Shown: positions 12,890-24,999 of the stretch, in pieces
How the letters are laid out: each line of letters starts with the position of its first letter
Position numbering within the stretch: position 1 is the stretch's first letter
Assembly (NCBI GenBank): GCA_028023455.1
Contig: JAQFVV010006474.1
Coordinates: 571,001 to 635,000 of the forward strand
DNA from: Epiperipatus broadwayi
Lineage: Eukaryota > Onychophora > Udeonychophora > Euonychophora > Peripatidae
Reading direction: 5' to 3'
Length of the DNA: 64,000 bases
Translations under genes and position numbers: made by a program
Notes under the pieces: generated by a model
Database searches by the model: none
The model's input: the letters and a program-made list of their open reading frames with translations, nothing else
What the model was told of the DNA's origin: nothing

Positions 12890-15800
12890 GTACCCCTACT
12901 CCTCGATGTATAATATAGTTTGAAATACGACTAGCTCAATTAACTTATAATGCTTAATTAAAATTTGCATATCTATCTTTAATTTACTTTTATAATATCA
13001 TATTCTAATTAAATTTATTATCAATTATCAAAATCAATATATTCTATATTATGTGCTCATTAAATAAGTATTTAACAAAATCATGAGACTGTGAAGTAAA
13101 GTTACAAAGCAATAAGTAGATTTACATTGAGTCAATATCTCCCAAGACACTGTCTCAATGGCATAAGAATACTATTACCTCCTTATTAACTTACTACTAC
13201 CTCTACAGCATTCTTATGGCTTTTAATAAAATAAACTATCTTTAATAATAATAAAATAAATAAATCTTAACTTTTAATTTTTAAAATATAATTAAATAAT
13301 CTCAGGTTCTTCTAATTATCTTAAAGTAATGATAACTCATGTAAATAAGTATGATATGGGATTTTATATCAAACCTAAATACACCTAACTTATTTTAATA
13401 ATAATAATACTCACTACTAATCTTAGGGTATAACTTAATCTTATTTATTTCTGTTATATCATCAATCATTAAATAAATCAATAATCATGTGTATATCTTT
13501 TATCTTCATATAGTATCTTAATTTTGGAATAGATCAAAATCTTACAATTTATTAATCTGTGGCAATAAATAATATTGTATTCTTATATTATGCATTATAA
13601 TTACTCTATGACCATCGTAATATGATGTAATAATGTCAATCAATTCTCATAAATGATAATCAGGAAAATATTGTATTTATTTCTAAAATAATATTAATAA
13701 ATTCACATTGTGCAAATATTATGTTTGTTCAAATTATCTGTTGTCAAATGCTGTGGTGTAAAATAATGAACTCGACACACTTTTAAAACAAATTAAACAA
13801 ATTTATTTACATTAACTTCAACTAAGAATTTATTTACAATATTTACAGTTCAAAATTATGAAAACAAAGAAAATAAAAATAAGAAAATAATAATACAATA
13901 TGTTTACACTGTTATTAATTCATACTCCTAATAAGTAATTATACATTCTTTAAAATGCTGTACTAATAACATTGAAGTATGTTTTCAAAACTTAGACTTT
14001 AAACAAGCATCAGTAAATCTCAATTATTACATAGAAAAATTTATGTAAACAATATTTATGTAGCATATGTAAACAATTAAACTTTACTAATTAAATTGCT
14101 ACATCACTTAAGTATTACTGCTATTCATTTCATCATGTACTAGTATGTGTTTACTTTACTATCAGCATTACTTTAATAGCATAATATAGAAACTAATGTA
14201 TCCTTGTAATGTAATAACCAAGAATTGATTATAACTTTATATTTCACTTAATGCAATTCATGTTACAGGTTTTATTAAATATGCATTACATATATGTGTT
14301 GTTGAAATAATAATATATTATTTAAATCATTCATTAATTTCAAATTCATAAAGTATTATATTAGATAAATTCTATGATTCTTTTCTATGTAAAATTATTA
14401 CTCTACTTTATGTGTAATACTAATCCTTCTTAATAAATTTCTATCTACAAAAACATCCTCTAAACTTATTTAAAATTTCCGGAAAACAACTTTCAACTCT
14501 AAATAAAATATTAATTATCCAAACTATTTATACTTCATCGTCTATACTTGGTAAATCTTCAATCCAACATAAACTTCTACATAAAACTTAACTTAATTTA
14601 TCCAATAAAATAAAAATAAAATATAGACTTTGAAATCTCTTCCTAACTTGCAATACAATAATTACTTATGACTAATAAATATAATTCTAATACTATAACA
14701 TAAAACAAAATATCAAAATTTATTTACGAAAGAATCATATAATTATTTCTAAGCTTCTTATGTAATGTTGTATCATATTTATATCATAAATTCAAATTAT
14801 GCATATCCAAATAAAACTATCACTACCAATATAATGTGTGTGTATTTTTAAAATAATCATACATTCATTCAAAATAACATAATATTTGGTTGATCTAAAG
14901 AAAACATATTAAATACATTAAAATTATTATAATTATACAATTTTTACCATAAATAAGATTTAATGTACAGTCCATCTTCCAATATTCTTCGGAATTATAG
15001 CTTCATAGAATAAATCACACACTCACAATCATTCTTTTACATATTACGTTTTATATTAATTATAAGATAAACTTATGCAATTAATTATTATATTACTTTA
15101 GTTATTGTTTTAAGAAATGTACCTATCTTATTTTTAATAGATTAATAATACTTAACTTTTATATTAGATAAATAAAACAAAATTCATATTACATAAATCC
15201 AGCGATGTTTCCTTTTCACCATAAAGTTTTTTAATCCTAGGCACATATTTACTGGCACACCATTTTCCTGTTTCCGGTCCATCACGTGTTTTTTAAAAGT
15301 TTATGAAAAAAAATGAAAACGTTCTTTTAAAACCAAAATAAAAGTTAATTCTTCCATAAGAAATAAAACAAATTAAAATAGTTTATAGGATCCTGTTTTA
15401 ATTCTTTCTAGAATATTATTCAAAGTTATTATTTTAAATTAGTCCATAGTTTATGAAAAAATTACCATTTAATTATTTTAAATTAACTGGGACGTCCACA
15501 TATTACTTGCGCATTTCTTAACAAAATATCCAGGTAAGAATAAGCTTCTTTATCTATAAACGACTAGTGTTTAAATTATTTCAATATAATAATTTTTATT
15601 ATATTAAGACTTTTAGCTAATTTATATTTTCAATTTATTTGCCTTTTAAAATTGTCAATATTCAGTCTTTTAAACATAAAGACTTAACAAGGCAAGTATT
15701 TATAAAACTACTTTCATTTTTAATATCTTTACTTAAGATATATTTTTTAAATTTATAACTTGCAAAAATACTTTCTTCATAAAGAAGTATTTTATTCTCT

Positions 15801-16225
15801 AAAATATCTATTTTCTAATAGTCACTAATAATTAACTTTTAAAATTATATACTGTCCAAAATATTACTTTTCTCCATCTCGTAATTTTCCGAACTAATCC
15901 AGCGTTTGTCATATCTCTAGTATAAAGTTTCCGATATATTTTCACTATATATGATGTTCCCATGACTATTTGCCTGTAAATTGAGCTTAATATTGAGACG
16001 ATCAATAGGGAAAAAATTAAGTTAATACTGCATGTCTATCATTTAAAATTTCTATAACTTATTTTTAAGACACTCTTATAATTTTGAAAATGATTTTAAA
16101 AGCGTCTATAAATTTACGTAGCTATTTTTTAATAACACAATTAACTTGAAAAATCAATCACAGAGTCCTCTCCTAACAATTGAATTGAGCTTTTATACTG
16201 GAAGAAACTTCCCATTTGATTGGTA
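12887..16225 (-). repeat. Long non-coding dispersed repeat, copy A
   Basis: Blocks shared in the same order with 33700-37600 and 44070-48640: CTAGCTCAA, ATTGAGTCAATATCTCCC-type, TCAATGGCATAAGAATACTA, ATTCTTATGGC, ATAATCTCAGGTTCTT, TATGATATGGGATTTTATAT, and AACTCGACACACTTTTAAAA. The right end carries a minus-strand CCAAT/TATA pair. The left end is GTGGTACCCCTACTCC beside (AT)n. No long ORF exists on either strand. It reads as a transcribed minus-strand unit with an (AT)n-bounded 3' end. Whether it is a retroelement, an LTR element without coding sequence, or an old segmental duplication is open. Confidence 0.6.
16185..16225 (-). promoter_or_regulatory. CCAAT/TATA promoter-like site of copy A
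   Basis: On the minus strand CCAATCA (ATTGG on plus at 16219-16223) is followed 21 bp downstream by GTATAAAAGC (16189-16198). The spacing is nearly the same in copy C (22 bp at 48601-48636) and larger in copy B. Conservation across copies supports a functional origin. Confidence 0.45.
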
Positions 16226-17125
16226 GATTAAACAATCAACTTTGCTGGCTTATTTACATATTTACCAACAATACGAAATTAAAAATAAATAATGACTTAT
16301 TTAATATTTAATATTTATTACATTATTGCATTTTAAAATAATCTTTATCATTTATTTAAATCCATAAAATATTTTTACCTACTTGATTTTAATTTTAACT
16401 TTTATAAGACTATTTTTAAATAAACTAAGTATTTTTATACATCATATTTTTAAAACAATATTTTAAAATCAGATTTAATATTTCACATTGAATATCTTTA
16501 TTTTTATCTCGTGATAGCTCACGTATTATTTATAAATTTATAACATGATTTTTTAAAATAGTTCTGCAACTTTACTAAACAGCTTCCACACATGTGTGTG
16601 TAAATTTAACTAACATCTGTTTTTTTATAACACAAGAAACGCTTCTCATCGTCTAAAAATAAACTAACAATTGCATTTTTTAAAATAAATATTTTTTAAA
16701 TAAATAAGATATTATAATAGATTTTAAAATAATTATCCAATATTATTAAAATCAAATATTAGTCTTTTATTTAAGTACTTACAATAATTAAAATATTTAT
16801 ATTCTTTTATAATATTATTTTATCAACAATAAACATATGCATTTAATTTTACTTGTCTTTTAAACACTTTTAGCTTTAAATACCTATTTATTAAATATAT
16901 TCATGCAATATTAACTATGGCAGTTTTTCCAACATATATTATAATAATCATCATTAAAATTCTCTCTCAATTTCAGCACAATTTCACATATAAATACTCA
17001 TAGATTGTTTAATTAAAACTTTTAAAATAGTACCATAAGAAAATTAACATAATATTAAATATATCTTAAATTTAAAATTTTTAATAAATTAGCAAAAATA
17101 GATGGTGACCCATACAAAGGCAAAA

Positions 17126-17128
<3 letters not shown>
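16226..17128. other. AT-rich non-coding stretch
   Basis: No ORF of interest and no repeat recognised beyond simple AT richness. Confidence 0.5.

Positions 17129-17160
<32 letters not shown>
17129..17160. repeat. (TA)n microsatellite at RTE 5' boundary
   Basis: About 15 TA units end exactly where RTE-coding sequence begins. Confidence 0.85.
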
Positions 17161-17165
<5 letters not shown>

Positions 17166-18398
17166 CAACTCGTCTACAGAGAACATTGGATTTTCACCAA
17201 CCAAGAGAACAAGCTGGATTTAAAAGTGGTTTTATTACAGTAGATCATATTCAAGTATTGAGAGAAGTTATAAAAAGGACAAATGAATATGAGTTGTCAT
17301 TATGTTTTGGATTTGTAGATTATGAAAAGGCATTTGATTCTATAAACATTTCTTCAGTGATTAAAGCATTGGATCATCAAGGAATAGATCCAGGATATTG
17401 TCCCATTTTAAAGAATATTTATAAAAATGCAACAGTAACAATTAGATTACATAATGCTACTGGAAAAGTCAACATCAAGAAGGGTGTAAGACAGGATGAC
17501 CCTACATCTCCAAAACTTTTTACAGCTGTGCTGCAAAAAGTATTTTGTGGATTAAAATGGAAAGCTAAAGGAGTGAAAGTAAATGGAGATTATTTAAGTC
17601 ATTTAGATTTTTCAGATGATGTAGTTGTTTTTGCAAAAAAATGCTTTAGAGCTGCAGGAAATGTTGCAGGATTTATTAGATGAAAATAGGAAAGTAGGAC
17701 TAAAGATAAATATTAAAAAGACTAAAGTAATGTTTAATGGATTTTCTCAAAGTATGAAAATTAAGTTTAATTATGATGAGTTAGAAGAAGTTAACAGTTC
17801 CAAATACCTTGGTCAGATTATTAATACAGATAGAAACATAATGGATGAAATTAATCATAGAATTAAACTTAGTTGGACTGCTTTTGGTAGAAATAACTTG
17901 ATTCTAAAAGAAAATATGCCTATATGTTTGAAAAGGAAAGTTTTTAATAAATGTGTTTTACCAGTTCTTACTTATGGATCTGAGACTTGGAGATTTAATA
18001 AACAAGCAATACAGAGACATCAGACCACTCAAAGAAGTATGGAGAGATGCATGTTAGGAGTAACAAGAAGAGATTGAAAATGCAATATATGGGTAAGAGA
18101 ACAAACAGGTGTTACTGACCTCATTGAAAAAACTAAAAAACTGAAGTGGAGTTGGGTTGGACATATTGCTAGAAAAGATGATAATACATGGACAATTGAA
18201 ATCTTAAACTGGATTCCAATAGATTGTAAAAGATCCAGAAAGATACCACATGAGAGATTGATGGATGAAATAAGAAAGTGTGCAGGGGTGATGTTGAGAA
18301 GAGAAGTTAAGATTGGAGGAGATGGATTGAACTTGGAGAGACCTTCATCCTGCAGTGGATTGATAATGGTTGTTGATGATGATGATGATGATATATAC
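17161..18398 (+). pseudogene. RTE-clade LINE reverse transcriptase, 5'-truncated and broken
   Basis: It encodes the RT domain of an endonuclease/reverse-transcriptase non-LTR retrotransposon. Visible motifs: the fingers segment TRLQRTLDF and REQAGFKSGF; motif A FVDYEKAFDS (about 17310-17340); motif B GVRQDDPTSPKLF (about 17484-17522; the usual family Gly-Asp reads Asp-Asp here); motif C FSDDVVVF (about 17611-17634; usual FADD). Thumb-region motifs are SKYLGQII, LPVLTYGSETW and WVGHIARKDD. An extra A in the A-run at about 17635-17641 shifts the frame, and TGA at 18075-18077 sits where family members usually have Arg, consistent with CGA decay. The 3' end is a (GAT)n tail at 18373-18392, typical of RTE elements. 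The endonuclease half is missing, so the copy is truncated at a (TA)n run. It is the best-preserved RTE here but cannot be autonomous. Confidence 0.9.
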
Positions 18399-19134
18399 AC
18401 CATAATACATTCTTCCCATAAAAAAAAATAATATATATATATCTTAATTTTTATATATTATTTATTATATTACATTTCTTAATTCTTTAACTTTTTAATT
18501 TTAAATCTTATACAACCTTCATTTCCCTTAATAATTTATAATTTAAATATCTTTTCTTTTATAACTATTAAATATGTTTTTCTCCATACATACAAATCTT
18601 AATTTTTATTTATAATTTTATTCCTAAACTGTATTTAATTCTTAATTTTTTAATTTTATATTTTAAAAAAATTCTTAAGAACCTTTATTCTTCTATTACT
18701 TATCTGTTAAATTAACATTCCTTACTCATACCAAATTATTAACATTTCTAAATATATACCTGACATTATTCCTCATCTTACATACTCATATAACATTACA
18801 ATTTTTACAATATTTTCACTCACTATCAATTTCTACTACCATAAGTTTATTTTTATATTTTTTGTTTATATTACTTAAATTATTTAATAAATGTTTTACC
18901 TCATTCTATCTTTTTACTTTTCCCTTTCCACCATTTTATTTTATTATCCCATCACCCTCCCAACTTCCTTTTTCACCTTCTTTAACACAGCTCCCTCTAT
19001 TATCTGTTTAAACAAATTTAAAACATTTTTATTTTAATTCTATATTGTATTATATTCATTCCCTTCACCCTCCTCTCACACCAACATTGTTTACCCCCCC
19101 CCATCTCTATTAGTATTTCATTTTATTTTATTTA
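18399..19134 (-). repeat. Probable Penelope-like element 3' region
   Basis: On the plus strand this is T/C-rich with little G (for example CCCATCACCCTCCC and a C8-9 run near 19095). On the minus strand it directly follows the GIY-YIG coding remnant, so it is most simply the 3' part of that element. No open frame. The left border with the RTE tail is near 18400. Confidence 0.45.
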
Positions 19135-19420
19135 TTAATAATGCCTCTTTTATCTTTCTATCCCTTCTATCATCTGCATAACTAATCAGCCTAATATTAT
19201 CCTTTCCTAAATTATGTCCTGTCTCTATAAGATGCATATACACTGATGATGCTTTATTATACTTATGCTGCATTAATCAAATATATATTGAGTTTTTTGT
19301 TTTACCTACATACTTATTTCTAATATTTAAATTTTTAATTTCTAATATTTAAAATTTTGTAGATCTGAAGGAGACTGTGAGAAACAGTTGAAACCTTAAT
19401 TATAATAATAAATGTTTTTG
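19135..19420 (-). pseudogene. Penelope-like element GIY-YIG endonuclease remnant
   Basis: Minus-strand translation from about 19310 to 19145 gives KYVGKTKNSIYI, a stop, then LMQHKYNKASSVY, HLIETGHNLGKD and ISYADDRRDRKIKEALLIN. This is the C-terminal GIY-YIG endonuclease of Penelope-like elements: YVGKT is the YIG half, the stop (TGA) stands where the catalytic Arg of (I)RL is expected, QHK and TGH supply conserved His, and the Glu of KEALLI is the metal-binding residue. Just upstream, IYKILNIRN looks like the GIY half, damaged by a short duplication of TAATATTTAAA. In this family an RT domain precedes the endonuclease; no RT motifs are visible to the right, so the copy is truncated or eroded. 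Dead element. Confidence 0.75.
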
Positions 19421-20139
19421 CATAAAAGATGTAAGAAGATTGTAATTATTTTAAAAAGATACATTGTTGCATATGAAGAAGCAAAATTAAAAAAGAGGAA
19501 GAAGTGTTTATAAAATTATATAAGAAATTAAAGTTCTTACAAAAATGATTTTCTTTTTACCTGAAAATGGCTGTTTTTATGAAAATTTCTGGTTCTTATA
19601 ACATACTTTCTATACTTTCTAAAAGAAGTCTTATTAAAAATAAAATGTTTTCAAAGACAATCCTCTCCCAGTAACATAGCTTTAGGTTTAATAATGTCTT
19701 TTACAAAAATATTGTGTTAGAATCAGTAACAATTACTGAAAATCACATTTTATGACATTTAGCTGCATGGTAAAGCAATACAAAGCATTGATCAATCAAA
19801 TAATTACTTCCTTCATAGTTTTGTCAGAATAGTGAAATAAGCTGTCAATAATATGCAAAAGTATACAGATCTGAATACTGCTGACATCTTTTGGAATGAT
19901 CTTTTAATAAATGCATTAAAATGAAAGCTTCATAGGAAAAATTGCTGCAGACTGTGACACACCATATTTAATACATACAATTTTTAAAACAACATAGAAA
20001 AGTATGACTGCAGTGCCATCAAGCTGCCTAAAATGTCAAATATGATAATGCTATTGCAGCTTACTTTTATAAATAATTTAAAGATTATCTCTGATTAGAA
20101 AATGTTGTTTTCCTAACATTTGTTATTTAACTCTTATAA
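19421..20139. other. Unassigned non-coding sequence
   Basis: Less repetitive than its surroundings, with no open frame above 60 codons. 19560-20120 may be unique intergenic or intronic DNA. No conserved exon recognised. Confidence 0.4.
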
Positions 20140-20930
20140 TGCATGACTCGTCTAAAAACGAGAAGATTTGACATCACTCTAAATTGGCTACTTTTTATCC
20201 CATGTATACTTTTGATACGTCATTAGAAAGAAAATCAAAAGTTCTGTAAGATGGTGCCCTCTTCAGAGTTATTTTACAAGTAAAAAATCAATAAAAATGA
20301 CCATATATGTCAAACAAAACCAAAGCACCGCCTCCTCACCAACTTTTCTTGAATCTTATTGGCTGTCCCACTTCTGTCAGAAAGGGTAATGGCTGCCAAA
20401 AAGTAAAAAGTTACGTTCGTTTTGATTTTTATTACGAAAATGATAAACGAATGTTTACAACATTTTAAACAATATTTGAATTGAATTACAAATTATTATT
20501 GATAAAATAATACTAAAAATCAAATTATTTTAGAAAAATAGTTAAGATATTACCAAGAATTATTTATTTATTGCTACATATTGATCATAACGTAAAGTGA
20601 AAAAAAAAAGATTGCATCAGCAATCTTTTTTGGTTGGTTGAATAGCGGTTACTTTTATTTCACTGCAATTGAATATTTTTTAAATTATAAATCAAATTTT
20701 ATTTTTGAAAAGATTTTCGTTTGCTTTCGTAATCTGAAAATTCAGTAATATACTTTTTACAAATGAAACTAACGTATTTATATTATTAAAAGTGATCTAT
20801 TTTAACAATAGATTTTGTTAAAGTTGTGAGTTGGCCAATTACAAGTTTTGATTTTTAACTCATTCGGCCAATTATATAATCATCGTTCAAAAGGCTAAAG
20901 AAATAAATCAATGAAAGCAACAGTTAATTA
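20140..20930 (+). repeat. Dispersed repeat D (copy 1)
   Basis: Ordered blocks shared with 48955-49720: GACATCACTCTAA, AAAAGTTCTGTAAGATGGTG and CCCTCTTC, TTTTACAAGTAAAAAAT, ATTGGCTG, AGTAATATACTTTTTA, and GTGAGTTGGCCAATTA. ATTGG/CCAAT motifs at about 20357 and 20832 may be promoter elements. A perfect hairpin, AAAAAAGATTGC-ATCA-GCAATCTTTTTT, lies at 20604-20631. No ORF; family unrecognised. Confidence 0.65.
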
Positions 20931-21239
20931 ATTTAATGCATAGAAATCAACTTGTTAATTATAATTCTTATCAAATTATATTTTTTGATAAAATGAACAA
21001 GTTTAAAATATTCATATTATCAAATCATTTTTTTTAATTTTTGCTTATTGTTAATCAATGTTATTATAAATTATTATTTAAAAATATTTTAGTGCTAAAT
21101 CTTTATTTCTCCAGCTATCTGTTACATGTATTGGCAGTGTGACTTGATTTCAATATAGCTTAGTATTTAGGATTTTTTAAATTATTCCAGTAAAGGTATT
21201 TAATTATATTAGATTAAACCTATAAATTATTTAAATTTA

Positions 21240-21865
21240 ATTAGAGTAAGCTAGCACTGGATGGTTCAAAGATATTCCTTTTAAAGTCCATATAATACAT
21301 TTTATTTTATTTTTTATTAGAAATGAAGTTTGTAGCTAACTAATACATTAATAGTACTATATGTTCAGAGCATTGATGATGATGATAAGCATGTTTTAGT
21401 ATCTTGGCATTATTTTTACTGTTTTATTTTAATGGATTAGCTCTTAAGTCTGTGCATCCAAATTATTGTTTATATATTTTCCAAACTTAGCAGTAGCTAG
21501 ATAAGTAGCCTATTTGTAGTGAGCCCTTTTCAAATCCAGTCACAGAGTTGACTGTTGATTTTATGATATTAATTTTATGATTATTGATTGATTTTGTGGT
21601 TGATTGTTCATGACAATGAATGATTTTATTACTCTTTCATAATCCTGGAGATGTAACTTATAGTTTTGTCATGGTGACTTTTGCTTTTATTCACTGTGTG
21701 TTCACTGGATATTATTTATCCTGATATTCAATGTAGGCATTGATGTTTGTGATCATTCCTTTTATATTTAATTTGATTATTTATTTTATGGGAATGGTGA
21801 TAATTTCTCATCTTCTCCACATTCTTTCCATGTTCACTTTTTATTTTCCATAATGTTATAATACA
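21240..21865 (+). repeat. Dispersed repeat E (copy 2)
   Basis: Same ordered blocks as 11930-12655 (CAGAGCATTGATGATGATGA, GCATGTTTTAG, GTGCATCCAAATTA, AATCCAGTCACAGAGTTGAC). The end CATAATGTTATAATACATGG corresponds to the GTTACAAT(AT)n ends at 12655 and 63290, without the long (AT)n. It lies 300 bp downstream of repeat D, so D and E may be the 5' and 3' parts of one element. Confidence 0.6.
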
Positions 21866-22524
21866 TGGGGATGATAAATAAATAGTTCATTTATTAAACA
21901 AGGATTTTAAAAGTGGGTAAAGTATTAAGTGTGTTTATATTTTGGTTTCAATATTTCCATTATTTTTATAATTTTAGAACAGTGCAAAATAAATTAATGC
22001 AAATATATTACTATGTGTTTAAAATGGAATGGGAGTGGATGGATGTATATTATATATTATCAAAATATATATTAAAAAATGATTGAATCATTGAGAATAA
22101 AAATGTTTTTTTAATATTTATTATGTTGAGTTTTTGATCCAATAAGAAATCATTTTTTAAAAAAAGAAAATAGGAATATTATTTTTTAATTTATTCATTT
22201 ATAACTCTCAGCGTTTTACAACTGCATTTTTATTAAAAAGCTAATATAATGTTAGTAGCAGTTTAAATCCCACTATCAATTCATCCGAAACTGCATTTAC
22301 CATTTTAATAGTTTTAATTAAATTTTTAAATGTGTTTTTTAGATTTTAAACAACACTTTATAATACAGTATTATATAATTAATTAAAAAAATTAATTATT
22401 TATAAACGTATTTCATATAGATTAAAACAACACTAGACTTGATAGTTTACAGACGGAATGTATTGTTTAGTTTATACTAAAACATTCCTGACAATGTTTA
22501 AAATATGCCGCATTTTAAAGTTCC
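21866..22524. other. AT-rich non-coding stretch
   Basis: No gene or distinct repeat seen. Confidence 0.5.
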
Positions 22525-22873
22525 TTATTAGTGATGATTGAAATACAGGCACTCTTATATCTGGAACTTAATTGTAAATATAGGGGATTTGAACTCAGAC
22601 TTTCAAGCAACCTTCATCTATCCACACTATCTCATACTACTGATACACATGACCACACACATGTAGAAAAGATAAATAATCACCAATATACATATTTCTT
22701 GCTAAAACAGCACTCATCAGTTGGTCCACATTATCATCTCCCACAGCACAAAATATGTATATTGGTGATTATTTATCTTTCTACATGTGTGTGGTCGTGT
22801 GTATGAGATAGTGTGGATAGTTGAAGATTGCTTGAAAGTCTGAGTTCAAATCCCCTATATTTATTAGCGATGA
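22525..22873. mobile_element. Fold-back element, family S2, with near-identical arms
   Basis: The arms at about 22575-22697 and 22750-22866 are reverse complements with only a handful of differences. Both carry GGGGATTTGAACTCAGACTT at the outer end and AAATAATCACCAATATACAT at the inner end. The spacer is about 52 bp. The 13-bp flanks TTATTAGTGATGA (22525-22537) and TTATTAGCGATGA (22861-22873) differ at one base and look like a target-site duplication. The 91-codon frame at 22531-22806 is just translation through the hairpin. Confidence 0.75.
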
Positions 22874-24083
22874 GTGTATTTATTTGCTTTGCTATTATCA
22901 TGGATTTAAATCCTAAAAAAAACTTAGATCTTTTATTAAACCTCTATCTAAGCTAACATCTAGCAGTATATGGAAATTAAGTAGCAAATTATTATTATTT
23001 TGGGGATAAGGTTCAGAACGAATACTAATCATACAACAACAACAACAACAAAAAACTATTAAAATTTGATACTTCTTACGAAAATTCAATATACAACTCA
23101 CAACTCATGGTTTATTTTTTATACATAAATATATGAATAACTGAATATTTTATGACTTATGAATTTATAAAAGTCTAAGCATTAAAAATGACAGGGCTAA
23201 ACCAAAATTTTTGATTTCTAGATTCCTCTATTGCATTATACAATGTAGAACAAATTTAATGGTATATACTATTTGGGAGTTCATACCAAGTTTGAGTATT
23301 GGAAATGTCACAATTGAAGCTACGATCCATAGACTTTGATCACCAGAGTACAAGGCAAATAAAATATATATTTACAGAAAGAATTAATGGCTTATGTGAT
23401 TACTTATATGTGAAAGAATGTGACGTCATTGTTGAACTTTTAAATGTAGTTTATGAAATTTTTTCTTACAACTTTAATTTTAATCAATACTTTCATTTCT
23501 TTTATTTATTTGTAAAATATATAAACTCAAAACCTTTATTTGTTGTTTATTCATAACAACAAATAAACATTTATAAAATATATTCAGCAATAAAAAATAT
23601 TTATTGAAAACAGTATTACAATCTTGGAAAAAAATTATAGCTTTAATCCACAAATTACATTTTAGTTTGCGAAATGAAAATTATCTTATTTCCAAATAAA
23701 TGTCACAGATCAAAAATGATAAACTTTAAAATTCAATTATATAATTTAAACTAACAAAAAGTAATTAAATTTATATTAATTAAAACTAGTAATAGATTTA
23801 GTAATTAGATTAATCGCAAATTTTATTTTGGAAATGTTTTGTGGCAGAATTTCGCCCAAGCAGAAGAAGTGACTTATTTAATTCCTCGTCTTAAAGAAAA
23901 TATTAATTCACGATTTGAAATATACAAACTAATAATTAATTGATGTTCAATTGACCTTTTCTCTAGAGAGAAAACTAAGATATTTATAACTATACCGATT
24001 TCTATGACAAATGCTGAACAATCTTTTGCAGTTTGAAACAAGAAAAAATATCTAAAAAAATTTCTCTATCGGAATAACTAGAG
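22874..24083. other. AT-rich non-coding stretch
   Basis: (CAA)n at about 23034-23051. The 85-codon frame at 23299-23556 shows no recognised motif. Nothing else supported. Confidence 0.45.
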
Positions 24084-24300
24084 TAGAGGGATTTGAACTC
24101 AGGCCTTTTCCGTCTATTCATCCTTTGCTCCATCCAAGCAACCAATACACATGACCACACACATTCATAAAAGATGCATAATCCCCAATACATAAATTTG
24201 GTGCAGAACCATATATTGGGGTGTATATCTTTGTCACGTGTTGGTATACATGAACTGGGGAACAAATAGACTAAAAACCGTGAGTTCAACTCTCTTCACT
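24084..24300. repeat. Fold-back element, family S2 (diverged)
   Basis: Outer ends GGGATTTGAACTCAGGCC (24088) and CCGTGAGTTCAACTCTC (24278-24294) are inverted relatives of the S2 end. Inner ATCCCCAATACATAAATTT faces ATATATTGGGGTGTATATC. CACATGACCACACACAT is shared with 22650. Arms are shorter and more diverged than at 22525. Confidence 0.6.
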
Positions 24301-24454
24301 GACATATATAAGAAACATTCAGTACAGAATAGCTTAAATAATTTGATTATTAATGTTAGTGATTTAAACCAAGCTTTATATTATGATCAAATTTTTGATA
24401 AATTTGCTTTGTCAAAAAGCCAAAAAGTTAGATTTTAAAAAGATGTTGGGTAAT

Positions 24455-24805
24455 TTATTTATTAAATACATATCATCATTATAACTTTTGACCATTATCA
24501 ATTCAGGATTACAGTTTCTTGAAGTTTAATACATTGTCCTGCCTTTTTAGTCTCATCTCTCCACATCATGCCAAGAAATTTCTTTATTTTACAGACTCAT
24601 TTTATGGTTGATCACTTTTTAGGTGGTTTCAAGCTCTTATTATTCTATTTTAAACTTCAACTATCCATCTAACTACCATTTCTTCTAGACATATATCCAG
24701 CTCAGTTTCATTTCAATCACATAATTTTTTAATGACATCAATGAGATCTTTTTATTTTCTCACCTACGAATTTTATTTTCAGTACATTCTTCTCATTCAT
24801 ATTAT
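24455..24805 (-). pseudogene. RTE-clade LINE 3'-end fragment
   Basis: Minus-strand reading gives the RTE tail order: NEKNVLKIKFVGEK, then LNWAGYMSRRNGS (compare WVGHIARKDDN at 18150), then MMWRDETKKAGQCIKLQETV, ending in a reduced (ATG/GAT) run near 24480. Many stops. 5'-truncated decayed copy. Confidence 0.6.
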
Positions 24806-24809
24806 AACA

Positions 24810-24885
24810 GTCCGAGAGAAGTGGAGATCGAATCTTACCACATCTGCACTACAAGAGCGCCATCTAGGCCAATTGAACCTAGAAA
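24810..24885 (-). mobile_element. tRNA-like SINE head or tRNA pseudogene
   Basis: The minus strand carries an A-box-like TGGCCTAGATGG (24860-24871) and a B-box-like AGATTCGATCTCC (24822-24834) at about the spacing of a tRNA gene. Arms do not fold into a full cloverleaf by eye, so it is a SINE head or a decayed tRNA-derived copy. Confidence 0.4.
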
Positions 24886-24949
24886 ATTTATATAGTAGGT
24901 AGACACGTAAGTTAAGATTCACACTTTATATGCTTTATTCAGACTGTCA

Positions 24950-24985
24950 GCCCATGCCACTAGCTCAGTGGAACAGCAGAGATTT
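24950..24985 (+). repeat. tRNA 5'-half-like sequence
   Basis: CCACTAGCTCAGTGGAACAG contains a perfect A-box consensus (TAGCTCAGTGG, 24961-24971). No matching B box follows within 60 bp. Possibly a truncated tRNA-derived repeat. Confidence 0.3.
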
Positions 24986-24999
24986 AATATATAACTTTG

